NCBI RefSeq assembly: GCF_040049215.1
Contig: NZ_JBDZDN010000002.1
Span: forward strand, 310,001-374,000
Reading direction: 5' to 3'
Origin: Mesorhizobium_K sp040049215
Lineage (GTDB): Bacteria; Pseudomonadota; Alphaproteobacteria; Rhizobiales; Rhizobiaceae
Length of the DNA stretch: 64,000 nucleotides
The notes beneath the pieces are model-generated. The model was not told where the DNA came from. It saw only the letters and a program-made list of their open reading frames with translations, and searched no databases. The position numbers and the translations under genes were made by a program. Within the stretch, counting starts at the first letter, position 1. Every line of letters starts with the position of its first letter. Shown here piece after piece: positions 47,485-55,560 of the stretch.

Positions 47485-47587
47485 GTCCTGATCCTCCTGG
47501 CGGACGTTCTGCCCTGCCCTATCTCGCATTTCAACCGGATGCTGGCCGGGCGCGGGTCGATAACGGCCGGCGGGGACGTGCCCTCGC

Positions 47588-47623
47588 GCTCCCCTCGATG
47601 GGGGAGAGCGGCCCGAAGGGCCG
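47588..47623. repeat. Pair of adjacent short palindromes
   Basis: CTCCCC (47589-47594) / GGGGAG (47601-47606), then immediately CGGCCC (47609-47614) / GGGCCG (47618-47623) with a GAA loop. The double-hairpin layout resembles the short palindromic intergenic elements scattered through rhizobial genomes. Its position between osmC-family and HAD genes would also let it work as a transcription stop. Confidence 0.55.
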
Positions 47624-47657
47624 GGTGGGGTGACCCGACCGTCGTCGCACAGAGCGG

Positions 47658-48185
47658 TCACATCTTGGCGACCGGGCGCTCCGCGTCCACGGCAACTCGC
47701 AGTTCCGGCCGCGTGTTCAGCGTCTGGAACACGACGCAGTAGCGCTCGGTCAGCTTTATCAGCGAGTCGATACGCTCCTGCGGTTCGTCGGTTTCAAGCT
47801 TGAAGTTGAGCCGGATGGCGCGAAAGCCGACCGGCGCATCCTTGGCAACGCCGAGCGTACCGCGAAAGTCGAGGTCGCCCTCGGCCTCGACCGCCGCGCC
47901 GTCCAGCCGGAACTCCAGCGCGGTCGCGACCGCCTTCAGCGTCACGCCGGCGCAGGCGACAAGCGCTTCGAGCAGCATGTCGCCGGAGCAAAGCTCCATG
48001 CCGCTGCCGCCGGTTGCCGGATGCAGCCCGGCTTCCGCGATCGCCCTGCCGGTCTCGACCTTGCAGGCGATCTTGGCGTCATCAACCGAGCCTTTGGCGC
48101 GCAGCGTGATCAGCGCCTTGCCGGCGTCGTTGCGGTAGGCGTCCTTCAGCGGCGCCTGCGTAGCCTTCAGCGTGGCGGAATCCAT
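47658..48185 (-). CDS. OsmC family protein
   Basis: OsmC/Ohr-fold protein of 175 residues, probably linked to peroxide or osmotic stress. The two characteristic Cys are present (ELCSGDMLLEALVACAG; TERYCVVFQTL). The order and spacing fit the broader OsmC branch; I cannot assign it to Ohr. The start at 48185 gives MDSATLKATQAPLKDAYR. Confidence 0.88.
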   Translation of the reverse strand: MDSATLKATQAPLKDAYRNDAGKALITLRAKGSVDDAKIACKVETGRAIAEAGLHPATGGSGMELCSGDMLLEALVACAGVTLKAVATALEFRLDGAAVEAEGDLDFRGTLGVAKDAPVGFRAIRLNFKLETDEPQERIDSLIKLTERYCVVFQTLNTRPELRVAVDAERPVAKM

Positions 48186-48339
48186 CGAGAACCTCGCATT
48201 GTTTAGTGCGTCACTATAGGCACTGACAGTAGACGAGGAAACATGGTCCGGCGCACCCGTGTGTCAGGGCAATGATCAGGTTCAGACGGATGTCATCACC
48301 GAGGTGTGGAGGTCTCCGGCTTGGATAGCCTCTCCGAAC

Positions 48340-48680
48340 AACCCGTTGATTTCGTTCAAACCGGGAAATAATTCGGCTCTGTTTCTCCACGCCGCCTCCA
48401 CTCAGGCGATACTTTTGCCATCGCTCTCGCGGGAACCTGGTGCGCACCGGGTATCAGGGAGGGCGTCGGCGCCGGATCGGTCGCGCTAACGGTGGCGCGG
48501 CTGGGTGATGAGCCCTGAGGTCCGGGCCCTGACCGAGGTCGCGCGGTGAAAGAATTCGCTGCGTCCCCTCCAGGTAGGGCAAGAACGCCGGCGGGGCACG
48601 GGAGACCGCGCCACGTAACTATAATTGAGAGGCTCGGCCCCGTGCCCCGCTTCCCGACTTCTCTTCCCGGCGGCGAAGAG
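48340..48680. repeat. Dispersed repeat, copy A (core 48418-48659)
   Basis: The 242-bp core 48418-48659 matches the reverse complement of 62499-62740 with 6 mismatches and no indels. Outside the core, similarity continues at a lower level towards 48340 (shared AACCCGTTGATTTC and CTGTTTCTCCACGC blocks) and for about 20 bp on the other side (AGCGTTCTTTGAA). It contains a 12-bp perfect stem GCGGGGCACGGG (48591-48602) / CCCGTGCCCCGC (48639-48650). No transposase or terminal inverted repeats are visible. It occupies most of the 732-bp gap between the OsmC and aas genes; the rest of the gap shows nothing recognisable. Confidence 0.9.
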
Positions 48681-48917
48681 CGTTCTTTGAAACGGCCAAA
48701 CCGGAAACGGGGCGTGGCAACGGCAAAACTTGGCCTCACCTCACTGCACCACACATTGCTCTCCCAACGGACGAACAGTATTGTCAGGCTCGGCACAGGA
48801 AACCCGACGCTTCTCATGTGTCCCGAAACCGGACAGGCAATTGACCTCCGTCTCCGTTCCGCTACGTTCATGCCGACGCGGACGCCAAGAACCGCGCGGG
48901 GGATAGGGAGAAGCGGC

Positions 48918-51149
48918 ATGATCCTGTCCGGTTCCATACTGCTAGGCCTGCTTGCCCTTTGGGTCTTGGCCGCCATTGCATTGTCGTTCCGGTTGGGCAT
49001 CGGTTTTCGGCAGGCATTCCTCTACGCTCCGCTGAAACTCGTCTACAGAATCGGCGACACGCGGATCGCGGCGGCTGCAAAGGTCGATGCTCCCGTCATC
49101 TACATCGTTTGGCATCAGTCGAAGCTCGACCCGGCGCTGATGCTGTCGCTTCTGCCGGAGCAGACGCTGCATATCCTCGATGAGCGTTCGGCGACATCGA
49201 TCTGGCTCGAACCGTGGCGCGAGTTGGCCCGCACGATCACCTTCAACGCACAGCATATTTTTGTCAGCCGCCGGCTGGTGCGCGTGCTCAAGGGCAAGGG
49301 ACGGCTCGCGGTTTATCTGCCTGATAGTGTCGAGCCTGACACCAAATCCTTCCGTCTGTTTCGCGCCGTCGCCCGCATCGCGCTCCAGGCCGACGCAAGG
49401 GTTGTGCCCGTCTTCGTCTCCGGCGGGCGTTTCCTGCCCTTCTCGCTGACGCCCGCGAAAAAAGCGCCGCGCCACTGGTTCCAGAAGCTTTCGATCATGG
49501 CGCTCGCGCCGATGACAATTACGGAGCTTGTCGAACGCGCCGGCGGATCGTCGGTGATCACCGCATCCAACGCGCTGTTCGACCGCCTGGCCGAAGCGCG
49601 GCTTCAAGGCGCCGGCCTCGACCGCAGCCTGTTCGAGGCGGTGCGCGACGGCGCCAAGCTGTTTGGACCGTCGAAGCCGATCGTCGAGGACGTCGTGACC
49701 GGCGCGCTGAGTTACCGCAAGCTGCTCATCGGCGCGCGCGTGCTAGGCCGGCGCTTTGAGGCCATCACCCGCCCGGGCGAGGCGGTCGGCGTGCTCCTGC
49801 CCAACACCAACGGCGTCGTGCTGTCACTGCTTGGCCTTGCCTCCGCCGGCCGCATCGCCGCGATGATGAACTACACCGCGGGTCCGGCCAGCGTGACCGC
49901 GGCGGTGAAGACGGCTGATATCCGCACCGTCGTGTCATCGAAAGCCTTCGTCGAGAAAGCAAGTCTCGCCGACATTGTCGAGGCTGTGGAAAAAGGCGGG
50001 GCCAAGCTGCTCTGGCTGGAGGACATCCGCGCCGGCGTTGGCATCTTCGAGAAGCTCATGGCCGCGCTGCTCTGGCGCTTTGCGCTCCACCGGCAGGGTG
50101 CGGACAAGCCGGCGGTCATCCTGTTCACTTCCGGGTCCGAGGGCGCGCCTAAGGCCGCCGTGCTCTCAAACAGGAGCCTGCTCGCCAATGTCATGCAGGC
50201 GGAAGCGCGCATCTCCTTCTCGCCCACGGACAAACTGCTCAACGTGCTGCCTGTTTTCCATTCTTTCGGACTGACCGGAGGCACTATCCTGCCGCTCGTC
50301 AACGGCGTGCAGTTGTTCCTCTACCCCTCGCCGCTGCACTACAAGATCGTTCCCGAGATCGCCCGCAAAATCCGGCCGACGGTGATGTTCGGCACCGACA
50401 CTTTCCTCGCCGCCTATGCGCGCACGGCCAAGGACGACGATTTTTCGAGCCTGCGCTTTGTCGTCGCCGGCGCCGAGGCGGTGAAACCGGAAACGCGAAA
50501 AACCTGGCGCGAACGGTTCGGCGCCGAGATCGTCGAGGGCTACGGCCTGACGGAGGCTGCGCCCGTCGTGGCGGTCAACACGGCCGCGCACAGCCGCGAC
50601 GGCACGGTCGGCCGGCTCCTGCCCGGCATGCGCATGAGGATCGAGCCTGTCGAGGGCATCTCCGAAGGCGGGCGGCTGCTGATTTCCGGGCCGAACCGCA
50701 TGATGGGATACATCAGTTCGGAACGCCTGGGCGAACTGCACGCGCTCGAGGGCGAATGGCTCGACACGGGCGACATCGTTTCGGTCGATCGCGAAGGCTT
50801 CATCACCGTCTGTGGGCGGGCAAAACGCTTCGCCAAGATCGCCGGCGAGATGATCTCGCTCGGCGCGGTCGAGATGCTGGTGAAGGCGCTCTGGCCGGAG
50901 GACAGCCACGCCGCCGTTTCGGTGCCGGACAAGCGGCGCGGCGAGCGCATCGTGCTGGTCACCACGGCCGACGAAGCCGAGCCGGAGGCACTGCGCCGCT
51001 ACGGCAAGCAGGCCGGCGCCGCCGAGATCATGGTGCCCGGCGACATCGTCAAGGTTAAGGAGATACCGGTGCTCGGCTCCGGCAAGACCGACTATGTGTC
51101 GGCTCGGCGCATGGCGATGGAAAGCCTCGGCCTGAGCCTAGCGGCTTAG
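48918..51149 (+). CDS. aas: Bifunctional acyltransferase / acyl-ACP (AMP-binding) ligase, Aas-like
   Basis: Likely re-acylates lysophospholipids: activates fatty acid to acyl-ACP, then transfers it. The 743 residues have an N-terminal membrane segment (ILLGLLALWVLAAIALSF), a PlsC-type acyltransferase with the HX4D motif H66-D71 (VWHQSKLDP), then an adenylating domain with FTSGSEGAPK (around residue 400), EGYGLTEAAP and WLDTGDI. ATG 48918 follows GGGAGAAG. The frame is open back into the upstream repeat (to 48546), which would wrongly give 867 residues. Its TAG overlaps the convergent pssA stop by 3 bases in a 4-nt overlap. Confidence 0.88.
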   Translation: MILSGSILLGLLALWVLAAIALSFRLGIGFRQAFLYAPLKLVYRIGDTRIAAAAKVDAPVIYIVWHQSKLDPALMLSLLPEQTLHILDERSATSIWLEPWRELARTITFNAQHIFVSRRLVRVLKGKGRLAVYLPDSVEPDTKSFRLFRAVARIALQADARVVPVFVSGGRFLPFSLTPAKKAPRHWFQKLSIMALAPMTITELVERAGGSSVITASNALFDRLAEARLQGAGLDRSLFEAVRDGAKLFGPSKPIVEDVVTGALSYRKLLIGARVLGRRFEAITRPGEAVGVLLPNTNGVVLSLLGLASAGRIAAMMNYTAGPASVTAAVKTADIRTVVSSKAFVEKASLADIVEAVEKGGAKLLWLEDIRAGVGIFEKLMAALLWRFALHRQGADKPAVILFTSGSEGAPKAAVLSNRSLLANVMQAEARISFSPTDKLLNVLPVFHSFGLTGGTILPLVNGVQLFLYPSPLHYKIVPEIARKIRPTVMFGTDTFLAAYARTAKDDDFSSLRFVVAGAEAVKPETRKTWRERFGAEIVEGYGLTEAAPVVAVNTAAHSRDGTVGRLLPGMRMRIEPVEGISEGGRLLISGPNRMMGYISSERLGELHALEGEWLDTGDIVSVDREGFITVCGRAKRFAKIAGEMISLGAVEMLVKALWPEDSHAAVSVPDKRRGERIVLVTTADEAEPEALRRYGKQAGAAEIMVPGDIVKVKEIPVLGSGKTDYVSARRMAMESLGLSLAA

Positions 51150-51982
51150 ATCTCCGGTGTCTCGCCGGGCTTGTCGTCCGCGACCGGCGCGTCGGCGGCC
51201 TTGGCCTCCTCGATCTGCGTTCGCCTGAGATAGGCGCGCGCCGAAAGCGGAAGAAAGAGCAGATAGGCGAGCACGCCTGCCGACAGCGTCTGCCACGGAT
51301 AGCTGAACAGCAGCAGGAGAAACAGCGCGACGACGAGGATCAGGGGCATGACCCGGTCGCGCGCCACTCTCAGCTTCTTGCCCGAATAGACCGGGATGCG
51401 GCTGACGAGAAGAAAGGCGGCGAGGATGGTGAAGCCGCTCGCCACGAAGGCCGCCATTCGGCTCGGTTCGTAGGCTCCGATGAAAGCGAGATAGATCGGC
51501 AGCATCACGAGAACGGCGCCGGCCGGCGCCGGCACACCGACGAAATACTCGCTCTGCCAGGCAGGGCGCTCGAGGTCCTCGTCGAGCACGTTGAAGCGTG
51601 CGAGGCGCAAGCCGCAGGCGATTGCGAAGAGCAGCGCCGCGATCCAGCCGGGCGAACCCGCGCGATCGAGCATGAAAGCGTAGAGCACCAATGCCGGCGC
51701 GACGCCGAAATTGACGATGTCGGCGAGCGAATCCATCTGCGCGCCAAACTTCGACGTGGCCTTCATCATGCGCGCAAGCCTCCCGTCTATGCCGTCGAGG
51801 AAGGCAGCAAAAAGCACCATCGCGACGGCCGTCTCGAAGCGGGCTTCGAAGGCCAGCCTGATGCCGGACAGCCCGGCGCAGATCGCCAGCACGGTGACCA
51901 GGTTGGGCAGAACCATGCGCAGCGGAATCTCGCGGATGCGCGGTCCGCTCCCCCCATGCGGTGGGAAAGGTTTGAATCCCAT
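51146..51982 (-). CDS. pssA: CDP-diacylglycerol--serine O-phosphatidyltransferase
   Basis: Makes phosphatidylserine from CDP-diacylglycerol and serine in the inner membrane. The 278-residue type II-like integral protein carries the CDP-alcohol signature DGRLARMMKATSKFG followed by D84 and D88 (residues 66-88). It is interlocked with psd: the psd TGA and pssA ATG share one base (TGATG at 51984-51980). Together they convert CDP-DAG to phosphatidylethanolamine. Confidence 0.96.
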   Translation of the reverse strand: MGFKPFPPHGGSGPRIREIPLRMVLPNLVTVLAICAGLSGIRLAFEARFETAVAMVLFAAFLDGIDGRLARMMKATSKFGAQMDSLADIVNFGVAPALVLYAFMLDRAGSPGWIAALLFAIACGLRLARFNVLDEDLERPAWQSEYFVGVPAPAGAVLVMLPIYLAFIGAYEPSRMAAFVASGFTILAAFLLVSRIPVYSGKKLRVARDRVMPLILVVALFLLLLFSYPWQTLSAGVLAYLLFLPLSARAYLRRTQIEEAKAADAPVADDKPGETPEI

Positions 51983-52680
51983 CAGTCGATGCGAACCAGC
52001 GGCGTCGCCGCCGGGCCGCCGAACTCCGCGATGACAGTCTCGCCGGCCACCGCCGTCTGGCCGACGGCGACGCGCGCCGTCACGGTCTTGGGTAGGAAGA
52101 CGTCGACGCGCGAGCCGAAGCGAATGAGGCCGAAACGCTCGCCGATGGCGATGTTGCCGCCGGTCTCGGCCCAACACACGATGCGCCGGGCGACCAGCCC
52201 GGCAACCTGCACGGCAGCGACGACGCCGTTGGGGCTCTCGATCACAAGGCCGTTCCGCTCGTTTTCCTCGCTCGCCTTGTCGAGTTCCGCGTTGAGGAAC
52301 TTTCCTGGCCGGTGCTCGATTTTTGTAATCCTGCCGCGCACCGGCGCGCGATTCACATGGCAGGAAAACACGTTCATGAAGACGGAGATTCGGGTCATCT
52401 CGCCCGAACCGAGTCCGAGCTCGCGCGGCGGAATGCCAGGCCCAACCGAAGACACGACGCCGTCGGCCGGGCTGATGACCAGCCGGTCGTCGGTCGGCGT
52501 TACGCGCACCGGATCGCGGAAGAAATAGGCGCACCAGGCCGTCAGGATGAGCCCGATCCAGAACAGGTTGGTCGAGAACAGGCCGAGGAGCAGCGTGACC
52601 ACGCCAAAGGCGCCGATGAACGGGTATCCCTCCTTGTGTATGGGAACGAACGCGTTCCTGACGGTATCGACGAGACTCAT
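51982..52680 (-). CDS. psd: Phosphatidylserine decarboxylase, short form
   Basis: Decarboxylates phosphatidylserine to phosphatidylethanolamine using a pyruvoyl group. The 232 residues match the short Psd subclass with the self-cleavage site Gly189-Ser190 in IRFGSRVDVF; the new Ser becomes pyruvate. An N-terminal hydrophobic stretch (FIGAFGVVTLLLGLF) anchors it. ATG 52680 gives MSLVDTVRNAFVPIHKEG, the usual start. First gene of the psd-pssA pair. Confidence 0.96.
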   Translation of the reverse strand: MSLVDTVRNAFVPIHKEGYPFIGAFGVVTLLLGLFSTNLFWIGLILTAWCAYFFRDPVRVTPTDDRLVISPADGVVSSVGPGIPPRELGLGSGEMTRISVFMNVFSCHVNRAPVRGRITKIEHRPGKFLNAELDKASEENERNGLVIESPNGVVAAVQVAGLVARRIVCWAETGGNIAIGERFGLIRFGSRVDVFLPKTVTARVAVGQTAVAGETVIAEFGGPAATPLVRID

Positions 52681-52789
52681 TGCGCGGGGTTCATCGTGCG
52701 GGAGCACGCTCCGTTTCAGGGCTGGCGCCTGATTAGCGGAAACGGCCACCCCCCGCAACGCGACAATGGTTCCACGCCGCGGCGAGCCG

Positions 52790-53152
52790 TCACGCCGCCG
52801 CAAGACCGCGCCGCTCGATCGCCTGGTAGATGCCGATCTCGGCCGTGATGCCGAGCCGCGCTATCGTCTCCTTCGGACTGAAACCCATCTCGCGATGCGC
52901 GGCCTGAACGATCGGCACGACACGGTCGACGGTCTCCCGGCTGTCCCATTCGACCATGGTAACGACAATGGTCGCGCCGTCCTCGCCGGGGCTTTCGAGC
53001 AGGAAATCCTGCAGGAAGCCTGCCTGCCGGCGGAGAATCTCGTGGGTTTGGCCGACGCGTATCAGGAATTCCTGGCACGCCGTGACCGGCACGACGAACC
53101 TGTCCAGCCGATAGACCCTTTCGCCCGTATGCCCTTGATTCGAAAAACTCAT
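52790..53152 (-). CDS. Antibiotic biosynthesis monooxygenase-like dimeric alpha/beta-barrel protein
   Basis: 120 residues with the ferredoxin-like ABM pattern: a beta strand (RLDRFVVPVTACQEFL), a helix, GFLQDFLLESP and then TIVVTMVEWDSRE. No cofactor motif is visible and many ABM proteins have no tested function. ATG 53152 (MSFSNQGHTGERVY) is chosen; the frame runs 25 codons further upstream with atypical sequence. It is the gene upstream of psd, 109 bp away, with no clear functional link. Confidence 0.7.
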   Translation of the reverse strand: MSFSNQGHTGERVYRLDRFVVPVTACQEFLIRVGQTHEILRRQAGFLQDFLLESPGEDGATIVVTMVEWDSRETVDRVVPIVQAAHREMGFSPKETIARLGITAEIGIYQAIERRGLAAA

Positions 53153-53256
53153 TTGGCCTTCTCCAATCCACGAATCTCCGACCGACCAACCGGTGGCGGA
53201 TTCGAGACTGGATTTCTCCGACCTCAATCTAAGTTGAGGTCAAGGGATTCACGCAG

Positions 53257-55155
53257 CTACTCGCCCGGCGCGACCTCGGGCGTGCGGCGGCGCACGATGA
53301 CTCCGTCCTCGTCCTCCTCGCGCGCGAGGCGCAGCCGTTCCTCGGCTTCGGAGGCCTCGCGCTGGCGGTCCCACATCGAGGCGTAGAGGCCGCGCTCGGC
53401 AAGCAGTTGGGCATGCCGGCCGCGCTCGACGATTTGACCATCCTTCAAGACGATGATCTCGTCAGCCGACACGATCGTCGAGAGCCGGTGCGCGATCACA
53501 ATGGTAGTCCGGCCCGTGCTGACGAGGTCGAGGGCGGCCTTGATCTCCTGCTCGGTATGCGAGTCCAGCGCCGAGGTCGCCTCGTCGAGAATCAGGATCG
53601 GCGGCGCCTTGAGGATGGTGCGGGCGATAGCCACGCGCTGCTTTTCGCCGCCAGAGAGTTTCAGGCCGCGCTCGCCGACCATGGTCTCGTATCCATCGGG
53701 CAAGCGCTCGATGAATGAGCCAATCTGGGCCAGTTCGGCCGCCCTCTTCACCTCTTCGGGAGGCGCGCTCACGCGGCCGTAGCGGATGTTATAGGCGATG
53801 GTGTCGTTAAACAGCACGGTATCCTGGGGAACCATTCCGATCGCCGCGCGCAGGCTTTCCTGGGTCACGTCTCGGATGTCCTGACCGTCGATCAGGATCC
53901 CTCCCGACTGAATGTCGTAGAAGCGGAAGAGCAGACGCGAGACGGTCGACTTGCCCGCGCCCGAAGGCCCGACGATCGCAACCGTCCTGCCGGCCGGCAC
54001 CTCGAAACTGACGCCCTTCAGTATTGCTCGCGCCGGATCGTAGGAAAAATGCACGTCGCGGAACTCGACACTGCCCTCGTTAACGACAAGCGGCTGCGAG
54101 CTTAGCCTGTCGACCACCTCGCGCCTTATGCCGAGCAAGTCGAACATCTTTTCGATGTCGGTTAGGCCTTGGCGGATCTCGCGGTAAATCATGCCGATGA
54201 AGTTCAACGGCTGGGACAACTGCATGAGCATGGCGTTGACGAAGACAAAGTCGCCAACCGTATGCGTTCCGGCCATCACCTCGCGGGCGGATAACACCAT
54301 GATGACGGTCATGCCTGCGCCGAAGATGAGGCCTTGGCCGAAGTTCAGCCAGCCGATCGACACCCACGTCATGGTGGCGGCCTTTTCGTATCGCGCCATC
54401 GAACGGTCGAAGCGTTCGGCCTCCATCGCCTCGTTGTTGAAATACTTCACCGTCTCGTAATTGAGCAGCGAGTCGATCGCCTTGGTGCTGGCGTCGGTGT
54501 CGCTGTCGTTCATTTCCCGGCGGATGGTGATGCGCCAGTCGCTGATCTTCACCGTGAACCAGACATAGAGCCACACGGTGACGGCGATCACCGCCACGTA
54601 GACCCAGCCGTAGGCGAAGGCGAAGATGCCGGCGGTCAGCGCGAATTCGAGGATGGTCGGCGCGGTCGCGAGCATGGTGAAGCGCACGATCGTCTCGATA
54701 CCCTTGGTGCCGCGCTCGATGATGCGCGACAGGCCGCCGGTACGGCGCTCGAGGTGGAAGCGCAGCGACAGCTCGTGCATGTGGACGAAGGTGCGGAAGG
54801 CGAGCTGGCGCACCGCATGCTGGCCTACCCGCGCGAACAGCGCGTCCCGCAGCTGGTTGAAGCCGAGTTGCACGATCCTGACGACATTGTACGCGACGAC
54901 CAGCATCACCGGCGCGAGCAGGAAATCCGGCAGCGGCGGCGCAGCGGCGTGATCGCCGGCCAGCGCGTCGGTTGCCCATTTGAAGAAATAGGGCACCGCA
55001 ACCAGCACCAACTTGGCGACAACCAGAAGCACCGTCGCCCAGACGAGGCGCAGCTTCAGGTCACGCCGGTCCGGCGGCCACATGTAGGGCCAGAGGCTCT
55101 TGAGCGCGCTGAAGGTCGAGCCGGAATCGCCGGAAACGGATTGCTGGGTGGCCAA
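53257..55155 (-). CDS. Atm1/HMT1-type ABC transporter (fused permease and ATPase)
   Basis: Half-size ABC exporter of about 632 residues, likely dimeric in the inner membrane. Six membrane helices are followed by the family signature NYETVKYFNNE and an ATPase domain with Walker A VGPSGAGKST, signature LSGGEKQRVA and Walker B ILILDEATS. Bacterial Atm1 relatives export glutathione-linked heavy metals or persulfides. No ATG precedes the first helix; TTG 55155 (MATQQSVSG) is the best start, while an ATG at 55245 would overlap the ArsR gene. It is 28 bp downstream of the metal-sensor-like ArsR gene. Confidence 0.9.
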   Translation of the reverse strand: MATQQSVSGDSGSTFSALKSLWPYMWPPDRRDLKLRLVWATVLLVVAKLVLVAVPYFFKWATDALAGDHAAAPPLPDFLLAPVMLVVAYNVVRIVQLGFNQLRDALFARVGQHAVRQLAFRTFVHMHELSLRFHLERRTGGLSRIIERGTKGIETIVRFTMLATAPTILEFALTAGIFAFAYGWVYVAVIAVTVWLYVWFTVKISDWRITIRREMNDSDTDASTKAIDSLLNYETVKYFNNEAMEAERFDRSMARYEKAATMTWVSIGWLNFGQGLIFGAGMTVIMVLSAREVMAGTHTVGDFVFVNAMLMQLSQPLNFIGMIYREIRQGLTDIEKMFDLLGIRREVVDRLSSQPLVVNEGSVEFRDVHFSYDPARAILKGVSFEVPAGRTVAIVGPSGAGKSTVSRLLFRFYDIQSGGILIDGQDIRDVTQESLRAAIGMVPQDTVLFNDTIAYNIRYGRVSAPPEEVKRAAELAQIGSFIERLPDGYETMVGERGLKLSGGEKQRVAIARTILKAPPILILDEATSALDSHTEQEIKAALDLVSTGRTTIVIAHRLSTIVSADEIIVLKDGQIVERGRHAQLLAERGLYASMWDRQREASEAEERLRLAREEDEDGVIVRRRTPEVAPGE

Positions 55156-55183
55156 TGTGGCGTGCCTTATATCGTTGTGCAGA

Positions 55184-55507
55184 TCAGCGGCAGCAGGAGT
55201 TGACGAGGGTCGAGACCTGGTCCGATAGGCCCGACAGCGCATCACGGTCGAGGCGGTAACGCGAGCGGCGGCGGTCCGGTTCGAATGTGACCAGCCCCGC
55301 CTCGACGAGTATCTTGAGATGCTGCGAGACCGTCGACTGGGCGAGGTCGAATTTCTGCACGACGTCGCCGCAGCAGCAAGATTCCTGCTGCGCGAGATGC
55401 CGCACGATCTCTATGCGCGCCGGATGCGACAGAGCAGCGAACCCCGCCGCAAGCCGGCGAGAGCGGCTGTCCGGGAGGTTAGAAAGGTTAGGGCTCGGTT
55501 GATTCAT
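55184..55507 (-). CDS. ArsR/SmtB family metal-responsive regulator
   Basis: Winged-helix repressor of 107 residues. The HTH reads DLAQSTVSQHLKILVEAGLV, and a Cys triplet C44-C45-C46 (QESCCCGDVV) stands where classical ArsR carries its alpha-3 thiol metal site. Two more Cys (C105, C106) lie at the C-terminus. This arrangement argues for sensing a soft metal or metalloid such as arsenite, cadmium or lead; the exact inducer is inference. It is immediately upstream of the Atm1-type exporter in the same orientation, so it is the obvious regulator of it and of itself. Confidence 0.88.
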   Translation of the reverse strand: MNQPSPNLSNLPDSRSRRLAAGFAALSHPARIEIVRHLAQQESCCCGDVVQKFDLAQSTVSQHLKILVEAGLVTFEPDRRRSRYRLDRDALSGLSDQVSTLVNSCCR

Positions 55508-55560
55508 CGTTTATCGACGATAGACGATGAAAGCTTTTGGAGCAAGCGAATGAGAAAAAT

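Noticed and set aside
48546..48917. N-terminal extension of the aas frame starting MKEFAASPPGRA
   Set aside because: The first part lies in the dispersed repeat and the same peptide is encoded by the other repeat copy. The good ribosome-binding site and the membrane segment belong to ATG 48918.
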